DNA of 64,000 bases. It comes from Streptomyces sp. H27-C3. Lineage in GTDB: Bacteria; Actinomycetota; Actinomycetes; Streptomycetales; Streptomycetaceae. The stretch covers positions 1 to 64,000 of the forward strand of contig NZ_JASITA010000021.1 of the NCBI RefSeq assembly GCF_030063415.1, read 5' to 3'. Below the pieces are notes generated by a model. That model was not told the DNA's origin. It made no database searches and worked only from the letters and a program-made list of their open reading frames with translations. A program made the position numbers and the translations under genes. This document shows positions 27,106 to 35,809 of this stretch, piece by piece (position 1 is the stretch's first letter; each line of letters starts with the position of its first letter).

Positions 27106-27840
27106 TTACTTCTTGATCACCAGGGTGCCGGCGGCACGGTCGTGCCAGCCCTGCAGCTTCCCGGAGTTGTCGAAGAACGGCGACAGGTAGACCAGGATCT
27201 GGCCGATGCCGCAGAGGAGCGCGCCGACCATCGGAAGGATCCAGCGGATGAAACCGCCGCCGATGCCCGGGACCTGACCCGTGTTCTCCTTGACGACCTT
27301 CAGGCCGAGGACCATCTTGCCCAGGGTCGCGCCGACGAAGGCGATCATCAGCCACTCGTAGAGCAGCGTGATGAGACCGAAGACCAGGATCATGCCGAAC
27401 ATCGTGGCGATGATGCCGGCGCTGGCCTCGTCGACACAGGACTGCGTGGTGCAGTCCTCGGCGCTCTTGGCCGCGCCCATCGCGCCCGCAAGCCCAATGG
27501 CACTGAAGATGCCGTAGATGACACCGATCACGAGGCCGTCGAGGCAACGCGCGCCGAAGCGGCGGCCCATGGTGGCGACCTGGACAGTGCCAAGCACCGG
27601 GATGGTTATGTAACCGCTGTTGGCCTGGAGCGTGCCGGGCGGCGGCGCCTGCGGGTAGCCGTAGCCGGGCTGACCCTGCTGCGGGGCACCCTGCGGGTAG
27701 CCGTAACCCTGCTGCGGGGGCACGCCCTGCGGCGCCTGCGGGTAGCCGTAACCGGGCTGACCCTGCGGGGGCTGACCCTGCGGGGGCTGACCGGGCTGGC
27801 CCTGCTTGCCGTACGGGTTGTTCGAGTCGCCGAAACTCAT
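27106..27840 (-). CDS. RDD family membrane protein
   Basis: 244 residues. The N-terminal 75 are a Gln/Pro/Gly/Tyr-rich repeat (variants of QPGYGYPQAP). The RDD domain starts at MGRRFGARCLDGLVIGVIYG (the R and D that name the family) and has three to four membrane helices, with KMVLGLKVV between the second and third. Two cysteines (DCTTQSC) sit in an outside loop. RDD proteins are of uncertain function; some are implicated in Na+/H+ exchange. It is convergent with purH and divergent from folD. Confidence 0.88.
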   Translation of the reverse strand: MSFGDSNNPYGKQGQPGQPPQGQPPQGQPGYGYPQAPQGVPPQQGYGYPQGAPQQGQPGYGYPQAPPPGTLQANSGYITIPVLGTVQVATMGRRFGARCLDGLVIGVIYGIFSAIGLAGAMGAAKSAEDCTTQSCVDEASAGIIATMFGMILVFGLITLLYEWLMIAFVGATLGKMVLGLKVVKENTGQVPGIGGGFIRWILPMVGALLCGIGQILVYLSPFFDNSGKLQGWHDRAAGTLVIKK

Positions 27841-28081
27841 GGCGGGGTTCCTCCGTTGAAATGCTGGGGACGTCGCGGCCCGAGCGGAGGAACATCACAA
27901 ATCAAGCGGTCAGCCCCCCGCCGCTCTCCGCGGCACTGCGCGGATCATCGTCGTAGTACGGTCGTCTTTTTGTCCAGTCGATTGTCGTATGCGTTGTGTA
28001 AGTGCAACCTGGCCTGGCACGACGGGCCTCGGACGCACGGCGGATTGGAACCATGGCGGGTCCATCCGCGAGGATGGGGGC

Positions 28082-28951
28082 ATGACCGCCCAGATTCTCG
28101 ATGGCAAGGCCACCGCAGCCGCGATCAAGTCCGATCTGACCGCTCGCGTGGCGACTCTGAAGTCCCAGGGCATCGTCCCCGGACTCGGGACCCTGCTGGT
28201 CGGCGACGACCCGGGCAGTAAGTGGTACGTCGCGGGCAAGCACCGCGACTGCGCCCAGGTCGGGCTCGCCTCCCTCCAGCGCGAGCTGCCCGACACCGCC
28301 TCCCAGGAGGAGATCGAGGCGGTCGTACGGGAGCTCAACGACAACCCCGAATGCACGGGTTACATCGTCCAACTCCCGCTCCCCAAGGGCATCGACACCA
28401 ACCGAGTCCTGGAGCTGATGGACCCGGCCAAGGACGCCGACGGCCTGCACCCGATGAGCCTCGGCCGGCTTGTGCTGGGCGAGAAGGGCCCGCTGCCCTG
28501 CACTCCGTACGGCATCGTCCAGTTGCTGCGCCACCACGGCGTCGAGATCAACGGCGCGCATGTCGTGGTCGTCGGACGCGGCATCACCATCGGCCGCCCG
28601 ATGCCGCTGGTCCTGACCCGCAAGTCCGAGAACGCGACCGTGACGCAGTGCCACACCGGTACGCGTGATCTGTCCTCGCACCTCAGGCAGGCCGACATCA
28701 TCGTCGCAGCCGCCGGTGTGCCGCACCTCATCAAGCCCGAGGACGTGAAGCCGGGCGCGGCGGTGCTCGACGTCGGCGTCAGCCGCGACGAGAACGGCAA
28801 GATCGTCGGCGATGTCCACCCGGGCGTGGCGGAGGTGGCCGGCTGGGTCGCACCCAACCCGGGCGGTGTCGGTCCGATGACCCGTGCCCAGCTGCTGGTG
28901 AACGTGGTCGAGGCCGCCGAGCGCGCCGCCGCCGACGCTGCCGCGAGCTGA
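28082..28951 (+). CDS. folD: Bifunctional methylenetetrahydrofolate dehydrogenase / cyclohydrolase
   Basis: 289-residue one-carbon enzyme that oxidises 5,10-methylene-THF to 10-formyl-THF, which PurN and PurH use. Key motifs: YVAGKHRDC (catalytic Lys, as in YxxxK), GYIVQLPLPKGID, the NADP loop GRGITIGRPM, and KPGAAVLDVGVS near the end. Start ATG at 28082 after GAGGATGGGGGC. A DUF3017 gene follows directly, as in other Streptomyces. Confidence 0.97.
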   Translation: MTAQILDGKATAAAIKSDLTARVATLKSQGIVPGLGTLLVGDDPGSKWYVAGKHRDCAQVGLASLQRELPDTASQEEIEAVVRELNDNPECTGYIVQLPLPKGIDTNRVLELMDPAKDADGLHPMSLGRLVLGEKGPLPCTPYGIVQLLRHHGVEINGAHVVVVGRGITIGRPMPLVLTRKSENATVTQCHTGTRDLSSHLRQADIIVAAAGVPHLIKPEDVKPGAAVLDVGVSRDENGKIVGDVHPGVAEVAGWVAPNPGGVGPMTRAQLLVNVVEAAERAAADAAAS

Positions 28952-28981
28952 GCGGGAGTGAGCGAGAGGGAAGCGTTGCCC

Positions 28982-29848
28982 ATGGGCGCGGGTACGAGCA
29001 GGGACGCGACGCCGGGCAAAGCCCCCGACGCGACTTCGGGTGCGGGTGGGGGTGCGGAGGTGACTCCGGACGTGGCTTCGGGCGCGGGTGCGGACGTAAC
29101 TCCGGATGCGGCTCCCGGCGACCGGGCCACCGCGGCGGGTTCCCCGGCTGACGCCGACGGCCCCGCCGAGGCCTCCGAGGGCGAAATCACCGCCGGTTCC
29201 TCCCGGGACCCCGCAGGCACCTCCCCGGACTCTCCGGGCACGTCCCCGGACGCCGCGGCCACGTCCCTGGACGCCGCGGCCACCTCCTCGGGCTCCCCGG
29301 ACCCTGCCGGTTCCTCCCCGGACCCCGCCGGTTCCTCCCCGGACCCCGCCGGAGAGGCCGCCCCGGAGTCCACGAGGGACGTCGAGGCGGACCTCGCCGA
29401 GCCGGAGAGCAAGGGCGTGGTCAGCGTCCCGAGCCCGGAGGGGCCCGTCCGTTCCACGCGGCGCTTCCCTCTCCTCACTCGGGACACCGCGCGTCCCGAG
29501 GGCGGCGGCCGGGCGGCTCCCGGTGGCGCTGCCGCCCCGGTCCGGCAGTGGCCGTTCCTCGCGGTCATGGGCGCGACGGCGTTCGGGCTGCTGCTGGTCG
29601 CAGTCGACCCCTTCGAGATCGGCTTCCGGCTCGGCACCCTGCTGATCGGCCTGTCCCTGATCGGCGGCGCCGTGATGCGTCGGCTGATCCACTCGGTGGG
29701 GATGCTGGCGGTGCGTTCGCGCTTCACCGACATGGTCACGTACGGGCTGTTGGGCGTGGTCATCTCCCTGCTCGCGCTGATGGCACAGCCCAAGCCCTGG
29801 CTGGAGATCCCTTTCCTGGAGGCAGTGGTCCGCTTCACGGTTCGCTGA
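28982..29848 (+). CDS. DUF3017 domain-containing membrane protein
   Basis: 288 residues. The first 170 are low-complexity Ala/Gly/Pro/Ser/Asp, including a threefold DPAGSSP repeat. The last 110 form the DUF3017 module with three to four membrane helices (AVMGATAFGLLLVAVDPFEI, GTLLIGLSLIGGAVMRRLI, YGLLGVVISLLALMAQP). I prefer the ATG at 28982, which has GAGAGGGAAG upstream; a GTG at 28958 would add 8 residues. It probably forms an operon with folD (about 30 bases apart). Function unknown. Confidence 0.8.
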   Translation: MGAGTSRDATPGKAPDATSGAGGGAEVTPDVASGAGADVTPDAAPGDRATAAGSPADADGPAEASEGEITAGSSRDPAGTSPDSPGTSPDAAATSLDAAATSSGSPDPAGSSPDPAGSSPDPAGEAAPESTRDVEADLAEPESKGVVSVPSPEGPVRSTRRFPLLTRDTARPEGGGRAAPGGAAAPVRQWPFLAVMGATAFGLLLVAVDPFEIGFRLGTLLIGLSLIGGAVMRRLIHSVGMLAVRSRFTDMVTYGLLGVVISLLALMAQPKPWLEIPFLEAVVRFTVR

Positions 29849-29895
29849 GGTCCTTCAGAGTGCGCTGAGGTCCTTCACGCCGGGCTGAAGTCGCT
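29843..29895. repeat. Short tandem repeat after DUF3017 gene
   Basis: CGCTGAGGTCCTTCA occurs twice in a row, 20 bases apart, with weaker echoes (GCTGAAGTC, GCGCTGAGG) further on. The first copy contains the stop codon of the DUF3017 gene. No hairpin is obvious. Confidence 0.55.
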
Positions 29896-30006
29896 GCGCG
29901 GTGCGCTGAGGCGCGCTGCCATGTGCGCTCATGTCCGCTGCCACGATGCGCTGAACTCCCCCTGAGCGCTGCGCCGCTCTCGCATGCGACAAAAGGCTGC
30001 CATTTC

Positions 30007-30037
30007 ATCTCGATGTCAAGTATCTTGATGACGAGAT
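30007..30037. promoter_or_regulatory. Imperfect dyad upstream of icd (candidate operator)
   Basis: ATCTCGATGTCAAG and CTTGATGACGAGAT form 14-base arms with 11 matches around TAT, in a short AT-rich island about 85 bases before icd. The inner CTTGATG/ATCAAG half also occurs before mdh (33842-33860, TCTCTTCACATCAAGATTC). A shared regulator of both TCA-cycle genes is possible but unproven. Confidence 0.45.
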
Positions 30038-30120
30038 AAAACGACGAGCCGCGGCATGCGTACGAGCGCGAGAAGGAGCATGCACGTACGCGTGCGCACG
30101 TGAGAGGGACGTGTCACTTC

Positions 30121-31338
30121 ATGGTCAAGATCAAGGCAGCCAACCCCGTTGTCGAGCTCGACGGCGACGAGATGACCCGCGTCATCTGGTCCTTCATCAA
30201 GGACAAGCTGATCCTTCCGTACCTCGATGTCGAGCTGAAGTACTACGACTTGGGCCTGGAGCACCGCGACGCCACCAACGACCAGGTCACGATCGACGCG
30301 GCCCACGCCATCAAGGAGTACGGCGTCGGGGTGAAGTGCGCGACGATCACGCCGGACGAGGCGCGGGTCGAGGAGTTCGGCCTCAAGGCGATGTACCGCT
30401 CGCCGAACGCCACCATCCGTAACATCCTCGGCGGTGTCATCTTCCGTGAGCCGATCATCATGGCGAACGTCCCGCGTCTGGTGCCCGGCTGGACCAAGCC
30501 GATCATCGTCGGCCGGCACGCCTTCGGCGACCAGTACCGCGCGACCGACCTCAAGGTGCCCGGCGAGGGCACTCTCACCATGACGTTCACACCGAAGGAC
30601 GGCTCCGAGCCGGTCGAGCTGGAGGTGTACGAGTTCCCGGGCGCCGGGGTAGCCCTGTCGATGTACAACCTGGACTCGTCGATCCGCGACTTCGCGCGCG
30701 CCTCGTTCGCGTACGGCCTGAACCGGGACTTCCCGGTCTACCTGTCCACGAAGAACACGGTCCTCAAGACGTACGACGGTCGCTTCAAGGACATCTTCCA
30801 GGAGGTCTTCGAGGCCGAGTTCAAGGCGGACTTCGACCGGGCCGGTCTCACCTACGAGCACCGGCTCATCGACGACATGGTCGCCTCGGCCCTGAAGTGG
30901 GAGGGCGGTTACGTCTGGGCGTGCAAGAACTATGACGGCGACGTCCAGTCCGACATCGTCGCGCAGGGCTTCGGCTCGCTCGGCCTGATGACCTCGGTCC
31001 TCATGTCCCCCGACGGCCGTACGGTCGAGGCGGAGGCGGCCCACGGGTCGGTCACCCGGCATTTCCGGCGGCACCAGCGCGGCGAGGCGACATCGACGAA
31101 CCCGATCGCGTCGATCTTCGCCTGGACCCGCGGTCTCGCCCACCGGGGCAGGCTGGATGGCACCCCCGACGTCACCGCGTTCGCGCAGACCCTGGAGCAG
31201 GTCTGCGTCGAGGCCGTCGAGAGCGGCCTGATGACAAAGGATCTTGCGCTGCTCGTGTCCGAGGACGCGCCGTGGCTGACCACGGAGCAGTTCCTGGACG
31301 CGCTCGAAGAGAACCTCAGGAAGAAGATGTCCGCCTGA
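30121..31338 (+). CDS. icd: NADP-dependent isocitrate dehydrogenase, dimeric (eukaryote-like) class
   Basis: 405 residues, converting isocitrate to 2-oxoglutarate with NADPH formation. The opening NPVVELDGDEMTRVIW, the substrate loop SPNATIRN, YDGRFKDIF, the metal-binding DDMVASALKW and NYDGDVQSD, and the nucleotide-binding EAAHGSVTRHFRRH are typical of the roughly 400-residue homodimeric class found in eukaryotes. The 740-residue monomeric enzyme that I recall for S. coelicolor is a different family. Start: ATG at 30121 (MVKIKAANPVV); a GTG upstream lacks a ribosome-binding site. It stands alone between DUF3017 and a VOC protein. Confidence 0.95.
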   Translation: MVKIKAANPVVELDGDEMTRVIWSFIKDKLILPYLDVELKYYDLGLEHRDATNDQVTIDAAHAIKEYGVGVKCATITPDEARVEEFGLKAMYRSPNATIRNILGGVIFREPIIMANVPRLVPGWTKPIIVGRHAFGDQYRATDLKVPGEGTLTMTFTPKDGSEPVELEVYEFPGAGVALSMYNLDSSIRDFARASFAYGLNRDFPVYLSTKNTVLKTYDGRFKDIFQEVFEAEFKADFDRAGLTYEHRLIDDMVASALKWEGGYVWACKNYDGDVQSDIVAQGFGSLGLMTSVLMSPDGRTVEAEAAHGSVTRHFRRHQRGEATSTNPIASIFAWTRGLAHRGRLDGTPDVTAFAQTLEQVCVEAVESGLMTKDLALLVSEDAPWLTTEQFLDALEENLRKKMSA

Positions 31339-31507
31339 GGGAGGGCGTGATGGGTGCCGGGGGACAGGCAGGCCGGGTGGGCCGAAGTGGCCGTACGGCC
31401 AGAAACATTGACCACCCGGCCGGCGCGGAACAAAAGGACCTGCCGACGCGCGGCCTGCCGCATACGGTTTCCAGGACCGCGTCACCCAACCCCGAAGGAG
31501 GGCCGCG

Positions 31508-31888
31508 ATGGCCGCTGAACTGAACCACACCGTTGTTTTCGCCGAGGACAAGCAGGCCTCGGCCGAATTCATCGCCGACATCCTGGGACTGGAAGTGGGC
31601 GCCCCGTTCGGGCCGTTCATCCCGGTCGACGTCACCAACGGTGTGACGCTCGACTACTACACCAACGTCGAGGCCACACTCGCGTCGCAGCACTACGCGT
31701 TCCTGGTCCCCGATGAGGAATTCGACACCATGATCGGCCGGATCGAAGCGGCCGGAGTCACCTATTACGCCGACCCCGACCACACCGAACCCGGCCAGAT
31801 CAACCGGCTCTTCGGTGGTCGTGGCGCGTACTTCGACGACCCGAACGGCCACAACATGGAGATCATCACCCGTCCCTACTCCCGGTAG
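31508..31888 (+). CDS. VOC family protein (glyoxalase/dioxygenase fold)
   Basis: Small protein of 126 residues with two beta-alpha-beta-beta-beta modules: LNHTVVFAEDKQASAEFIADILG at the start and GRGAYFDDPNGHNMEIITRPY at the end. The His near the N-terminus and the Glu in HNMEII fit metal ligands of the vicinal-oxygen-chelate fold. The substrate cannot be told. The ATG has a perfect AAGGAGG upstream. A perfect 16-bp hairpin follows at 31984. Confidence 0.88.
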   Translation: MAAELNHTVVFAEDKQASAEFIADILGLEVGAPFGPFIPVDVTNGVTLDYYTNVEATLASQHYAFLVPDEEFDTMIGRIEAAGVTYYADPDHTEPGQINRLFGGRGAYFDDPNGHNMEIITRPYSR

Positions 31889-31983
31889 TGACCGGCCGCA
31901 TGTGCGCGGGCAACCGCTCACGCGACGGCTCGCACCACGCCACCTGCGACGGCTCGCGCCACAGCGCATACGACGGCGCATAC

Positions 31984-32025
31984 GACGGCGCTCGTCCTCT
32001 CCCCCGTGGGAGGACGAGCGCCGTC
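31984..32025. terminator. Perfect 16-bp hairpin terminator after VOC gene
   Basis: GACGGCGCTCGTCCTC and GAGGACGAGCGCCGTC pair completely around a C-rich loop and are followed by CCTACTTTG. Just before it lie short repeats of GCGACGGCTCGC and GCATACGACG. Confidence 0.8.
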
Positions 32026-32387
32026 CCTACTTTGCGGCCCCGCGGTTCCTGCCCCCGCGCTGCCTGCGCTTAAGAGTCATGGACGCGCCAAAACCGATCA
32101 AGAGTTGCCTGGTCCCCGTGTCATGGAAGTGACCATTCCGCCACGGTGCGATCACTGCGCAACAGAACGCGCCGCACAGGTGGGACACTGGCCGAGGATC
32201 TGGGACGGGGCGCGCAAGGTGCGCGTCGGTGTCCCGAAACGCTCCCGTGCGCCGCCACCCCCGGAACTGACATCCTGGGTTTGCGCATCCCTGTGGGTAG
32301 TCCGGATCACGGATCACGAAGGGCACGGCGGTGGCACGTGGACGCGGGGTACATCAGGTACGTACGGGGGGAAAAGGGGGAGGCGTA
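32026..32387. other. Long leader/promoter region of the HTH-DUF2690 gene
   Basis: About 360 bases without a convincing gene. The last 40 bases (GTACGGGGGGAAAAGGGGG) are purine-rich and provide the ribosome-binding site. The long open frame that runs through this stretch into the HTH gene has poor Streptomyces codon use and no family resemblance upstream of 32388. Confidence 0.4.
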
Positions 32388-33569
32388 ATGCCTCGTTGGA
32401 AGGCGCTGCCCGAGGAGCTGGATCCTCAGGTCACGGAGTTCACGAACCAGCTGCGCAGGCTCGTCGACCGAAGCGGGCTCAGCATCGCGGCGGTGGCGGA
32501 CCGGACCGGGTACAGCAAGACGTCCTGGGAGCGCTATCTGAACGGCCGACTGCTCGCGCCCAAGGGTGCGGTGGTCGCGCTGGCCGAGGTGACCGGCACG
32601 AACGCGGGTCACCTCACCACCATGTGGGAGCTCGCGGAGCGCGCCTGGAGCCGCTCCGAGATGCGCCACGACATGACCATGGAAGCGATCAGGATCTCGC
32701 AGGCGCGGGCCGCGCTGGGCGAGTTCGGTCAGACGCAGACGCCGGTGAAGAACAGCAAGCCGGGCAAGCGTGCCGCCTCGGGTCCGGGCCAGGGCGCCCG
32801 CTCCGGTCACGCGTCCGGGCCCGGTCGCAGCCCCGCACCAGGCCCCTCCGCCCCGGCGGCGGGACCCGGTCATGCCGGGGGCGTGGGACCCGCCGCCGGT
32901 ACGGGCAGGGGCGCGGGCGCCGGTACGGGCGCAGGCCCAGGCATGGGCGCGGCCCCAGTCGGCCCGCCGTCCGCCGCGCCTCCGCAGGGCTTCGGTGCTG
33001 CGCAGCCGCCGCAGCCGCCGCACGGCGACAGCGGCTCGCCCGACCAGCAGCGCCGCCGCCGGAAGGTGACGATGTTCCTCGCCGGTGTCGTGGGCTCGCT
33101 CCTGCTGATCGCGGCCGTCGTGCTGCTGACCGACCTCGGCGGCAAGGACAAGCAGCCGACCGCGGACGACAAGCCGTCCGCGACCCCGACGACTTCGGCG
33201 CCCAAGTTGCCGGCCGGTGTGGAATGCGCCGGCGACGACTGCACGGGCAAGGACCCGGAGAACATGGGCTGCGGCGGCGACTTCGCGAGGACCACGGCCA
33301 CCGCGACCATCGGCACCGCCGTCGTCGAGGTCCGGTACAGCAAGACGTGCGGGGCGGCGTGGGCCCGTATCACCCAGGCCACGGCCGGCGACACCATAGA
33401 GATCACCTCCGGCGCCAAGGCCGGAACAAGTCCGGGCGCGGGCCAGGACGGCACGGTGGACGCGGACAAGGACGCGTACACCCCTATGCTCGCCGTGGCC
33501 GAGGCCACCGACGCGAAGGCGTGCGCGACGCTCACGACCGGGGTCAAGGGCTGCACCACGCCGGAGTAG
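32388..33569 (+). CDS. Membrane-anchored HTH regulator with extracytoplasmic DUF2690 domain
   Basis: 393 residues. An N-terminal XRE-like helix-turn-helix (about 10-75: LRRLVDRSGLSIAAVADRTG and WERYLNGR) is followed by a Gly/Pro/Ala linker (about 125-220). One membrane helix (FLAGVVGSLLLIAAVVLLTDL, about 226-246) leads to a Cys-rich outer domain of the DUF2690 type (VECAGDDCTGKDPENMGCGGD with a further C in YSKTCGAAW). This layout suggests a one-component sensor in which the outside domain signals to the DNA-binding end. The ATG at 32388 has GGGGGAGGC upstream. Ligand unknown. Confidence 0.82.
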   Translation: MPRWKALPEELDPQVTEFTNQLRRLVDRSGLSIAAVADRTGYSKTSWERYLNGRLLAPKGAVVALAEVTGTNAGHLTTMWELAERAWSRSEMRHDMTMEAIRISQARAALGEFGQTQTPVKNSKPGKRAASGPGQGARSGHASGPGRSPAPGPSAPAAGPGHAGGVGPAAGTGRGAGAGTGAGPGMGAAPVGPPSAAPPQGFGAAQPPQPPHGDSGSPDQQRRRRKVTMFLAGVVGSLLLIAAVVLLTDLGGKDKQPTADDKPSATPTTSAPKLPAGVECAGDDCTGKDPENMGCGGDFARTTATATIGTAVVEVRYSKTCGAAWARITQATAGDTIEITSGAKAGTSPGAGQDGTVDADKDAYTPMLAVAEATDAKACATLTTGVKGCTTPE

Positions 33570-33925
33570 ACCGGGGCGGAGCGGGAGATGAAAAAAGTTG
33601 CGAATGAGGGGGCATGCCCGCGCGGAACGGGGGCACGCGAGAGACATCCCCCCCCCACGGGTGCACAGCACCCGGGTGGCGGCCGTCGGCGCATCCCCCC
33701 TCCCGCGCCGGCGGCCGCTGCCTGTGTGCGGGGGCAGGCGGAGACCCGCGATGACACGCGGTGCGGGACGCGGATGTGCGCGCCACCACACGGGGCCGGG
33801 GAACCGGCGCTCCCAAGGTCCGATAGCCTGACCGCTGGATTTCTCTTCACATCAAGATTCACCGGAGAGATATCCGGAAACTAGGGGCAGGGCCCCCCAC
33901 CGCCAGCTGTCTTACGGAGATCGCC
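33570..33925. other. mdh promoter region
   Basis: The 356-base gap is mostly GC-rich with no gene. Just upstream of mdh there is an AT-richer promoter stretch with TCTCTTCACATCAAGATTC (33842-33860) and GAGAGATATCCGG, plus a ribosome-binding site TTACGGAGATC before the start. Confidence 0.45.
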
Positions 33926-34915
33926 ATGACCCGCACTCCCGTGAATGTCACCGTCACCGGCGCGGCCGGACAGATCGGCTACGCGCTGCTCTTCCGTATC
34001 GCCTCCGGTCACCTGCTCGGCGCGGATGTGCCGGTCAAGCTGCGTCTCCTGGAGATCCCGCAGGGCCTGAAGGCCGCCGAGGGCACCGCCATGGAGCTCG
34101 ACGACTGCGCCTTCCCGCTGCTCCAGGGCATCGAGATCACCGACGACCCGAACGTCGGCTTCGACGGCGCGAACGTCGCCCTCCTCGTCGGCGCCCGCCC
34201 CCGCACCAAGGGGATGGAGCGCGGCGACCTGCTGTCCGCCAACGGCGGCATCTTCAAGCCGCAGGGCAAGGCCATCAACGACAACGCCGCGGACGACATC
34301 AAGGTCCTCGTCGTCGGTAACCCGGCCAACACCAACGCGCTCATCGCGCAGGCCGCGGCCCCGGACGTACCGGCCGAGCGCTTCACCGCGATGACCCGCC
34401 TCGACCACAACCGTGCGCTCTCGCAGCTCTCGAAGAAGACCGGCGTACCGGTCTCCGAGATCAAGAAGCTCACGATCTGGGGCAACCACTCCGCGACCCA
34501 GTACCCCGACATCTTCCACGCCGAGGTCGCCGGCAAGAACGCCGCCGAGGTCGTCAACGACGAGCAGTGGCTCGCCGACACCTTCATCCCGACCGTCGCC
34601 AAGCGCGGCGCGGCGATCATCGAGGCCCGTGGCGCGTCCTCGGCCGCCTCGGCCGCCAACGCCGCCATCGACCACGTCCACACGTGGGTCAACGGCACGG
34701 CCGCCGGCAACTGGACCTCGATGGGCATCCCGTCGGACGGCTCCTACGGCGTCCCCGAGGGCCTCATCTCGTCGTTCCCGGTCACCACGGCGAACGGCAC
34801 ATACGAGATCGTCCAGGGCCTGGACATCAGCGACTTCTCCCGCACCCGCATCGACGCGTCGGTGCAGGAGCTCAAGGAAGAGCGCGACGCGGTCCGCGAG
34901 CTCGGCCTCATCTGA
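33926..34915 (+). CDS. mdh: Malate dehydrogenase
   Basis: NAD-dependent TCA enzyme, 329 residues, oxidising malate to oxaloacetate. The Rossmann loop is TGAAGQIGYALLFRIASG, which matches the MDH type with GAAGQIG. The substrate loop is GARPRTKGMERGDLL, the catalytic Asp is in TRLDHNRA and the catalytic His in IWGNHSATQYPD. Length and motifs are standard. It stands alone with its own promoter region. Confidence 0.97.
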   Translation: MTRTPVNVTVTGAAGQIGYALLFRIASGHLLGADVPVKLRLLEIPQGLKAAEGTAMELDDCAFPLLQGIEITDDPNVGFDGANVALLVGARPRTKGMERGDLLSANGGIFKPQGKAINDNAADDIKVLVVGNPANTNALIAQAAAPDVPAERFTAMTRLDHNRALSQLSKKTGVPVSEIKKLTIWGNHSATQYPDIFHAEVAGKNAAEVVNDEQWLADTFIPTVAKRGAAIIEARGASSAASAANAAIDHVHTWVNGTAAGNWTSMGIPSDGSYGVPEGLISSFPVTTANGTYEIVQGLDISDFSRTRIDASVQELKEERDAVRELGLI

Positions 34916-35011
34916 GTCCGTCTCGTACGTCCGTCTTTGTGCGTCCGCCTCTGTACGTACGCATCCCCGCCCCCGGCAGCCGATCGACCGGCCGCCGGGG
35001 GCGGCGGTGCG

Positions 35012-35809
35012 TCAGGCGGCGGCGTACGGCTCCTGCGGGCGGCAGTCGGCGCACTGCCCCGGCTCGTGCGATCTGAAGACGCGCTCGCACCCGTCGCAGT
35101 CCTGGAGCGGCACGACGGCCACCCGGTCGGGCCCGATCGTCGGCGGCGCGGAAGGCGGCTCGGGCGGCTGCCAGTTCGCAAGCCGGTACGCGAGCAGCCC
35201 GGCCGGACGCGCGAGCGGCTCCCGGGGAAGCCCGCCGATGAGCGCGTGCGTCACCTGGGCATCCGGGATTCCGAGGTCCAGCCAGGTGGTGACGGCCGGG
35301 GCGAGCGCGTGGGCATCGCGTACCGACAGGGTCAGCCGGGGGTCGCGGAACCGCAATGCGGCCAGCAGGGCGACAGCGGGCCGCTGCCGTTCCTCCTCCT
35401 CGGGCGAGAGCGCGGTCGCGGGCGCGCGCGGTCGCTTCACCAGACTGACCCGGCGTACGGCGACGGGCTTCACACCCGGCCGCTCGTAGTACGTCGTCCT
35501 GGTCACGATCCGCTGACCTGCGGTGCGGTGCTTCGCGCGCTGGAGATACCCGGCGGCCTCAAGTTCCTTGAGAGCGGCGGCGATCCGGTACTCGCTCTCC
35601 GGAAACCGCGCCGCCAGCGCCTTGATGCCGACCGACGCGCCGTCCGGCAGCGACTGGATGTGCACGGCGAGACCGATCGCGATGGCGGACAGCGAACGGT
35701 GCTGGGCGAGGTGGTTGCCGACGACGGTGAAGTGCGTCTCGTGCCGGTGCCTGACATGCGTTACGCCGCCGCTGGAAGCGGGCGCGGGGCTAGACTTGCC
35801 TGAAGTCAT
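35012..35809 (-). CDS. Winged-helix transcriptional regulator with C-terminal zinc-ribbon-like motif
   Basis: 265 residues. The middle (about 35-95) has a winged-helix pattern (LSAIAIGLAVHIQSLPDGAS, then ESEYRIAAALKELEAAGYL) of the MarR/GntR kind. The C-terminal end has two CxxC pairs (CDGC and CADC, 13 residues apart), which could bind zinc. Related proteins are common in Streptomyces, often annotated simply as helix-turn-helix proteins. The ATG at 35809 lacks a strong ribosome-binding site. A perfect 18-bp palindrome lies about 155 bases upstream. Confidence 0.72.
   Translation of the reverse strand: MTSGKSSPAPASSGGVTHVRHRHETHFTVVGNHLAQHRSLSAIAIGLAVHIQSLPDGASVGIKALAARFPESEYRIAAALKELEAAGYLQRAKHRTAGQRIVTRTTYYERPGVKPVAVRRVSLVKRPRAPATALSPEEEERQRPAVALLAALRFRDPRLTLSVRDAHALAPAVTTWLDLGIPDAQVTHALIGGLPREPLARPAGLLAYRLANWQPPEPPSAPPTIGPDRVAVVPLQDCDGCERVFRSHEPGQCADCRPQEPYAAA

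Noticed and set aside
32006..32387. Upstream extension of the HTH-DUF2690 frame or a separate small gene
   Set aside because: The codon pattern is not Streptomyces-like before 32388, and a good ribosome-binding site points to the ATG there.
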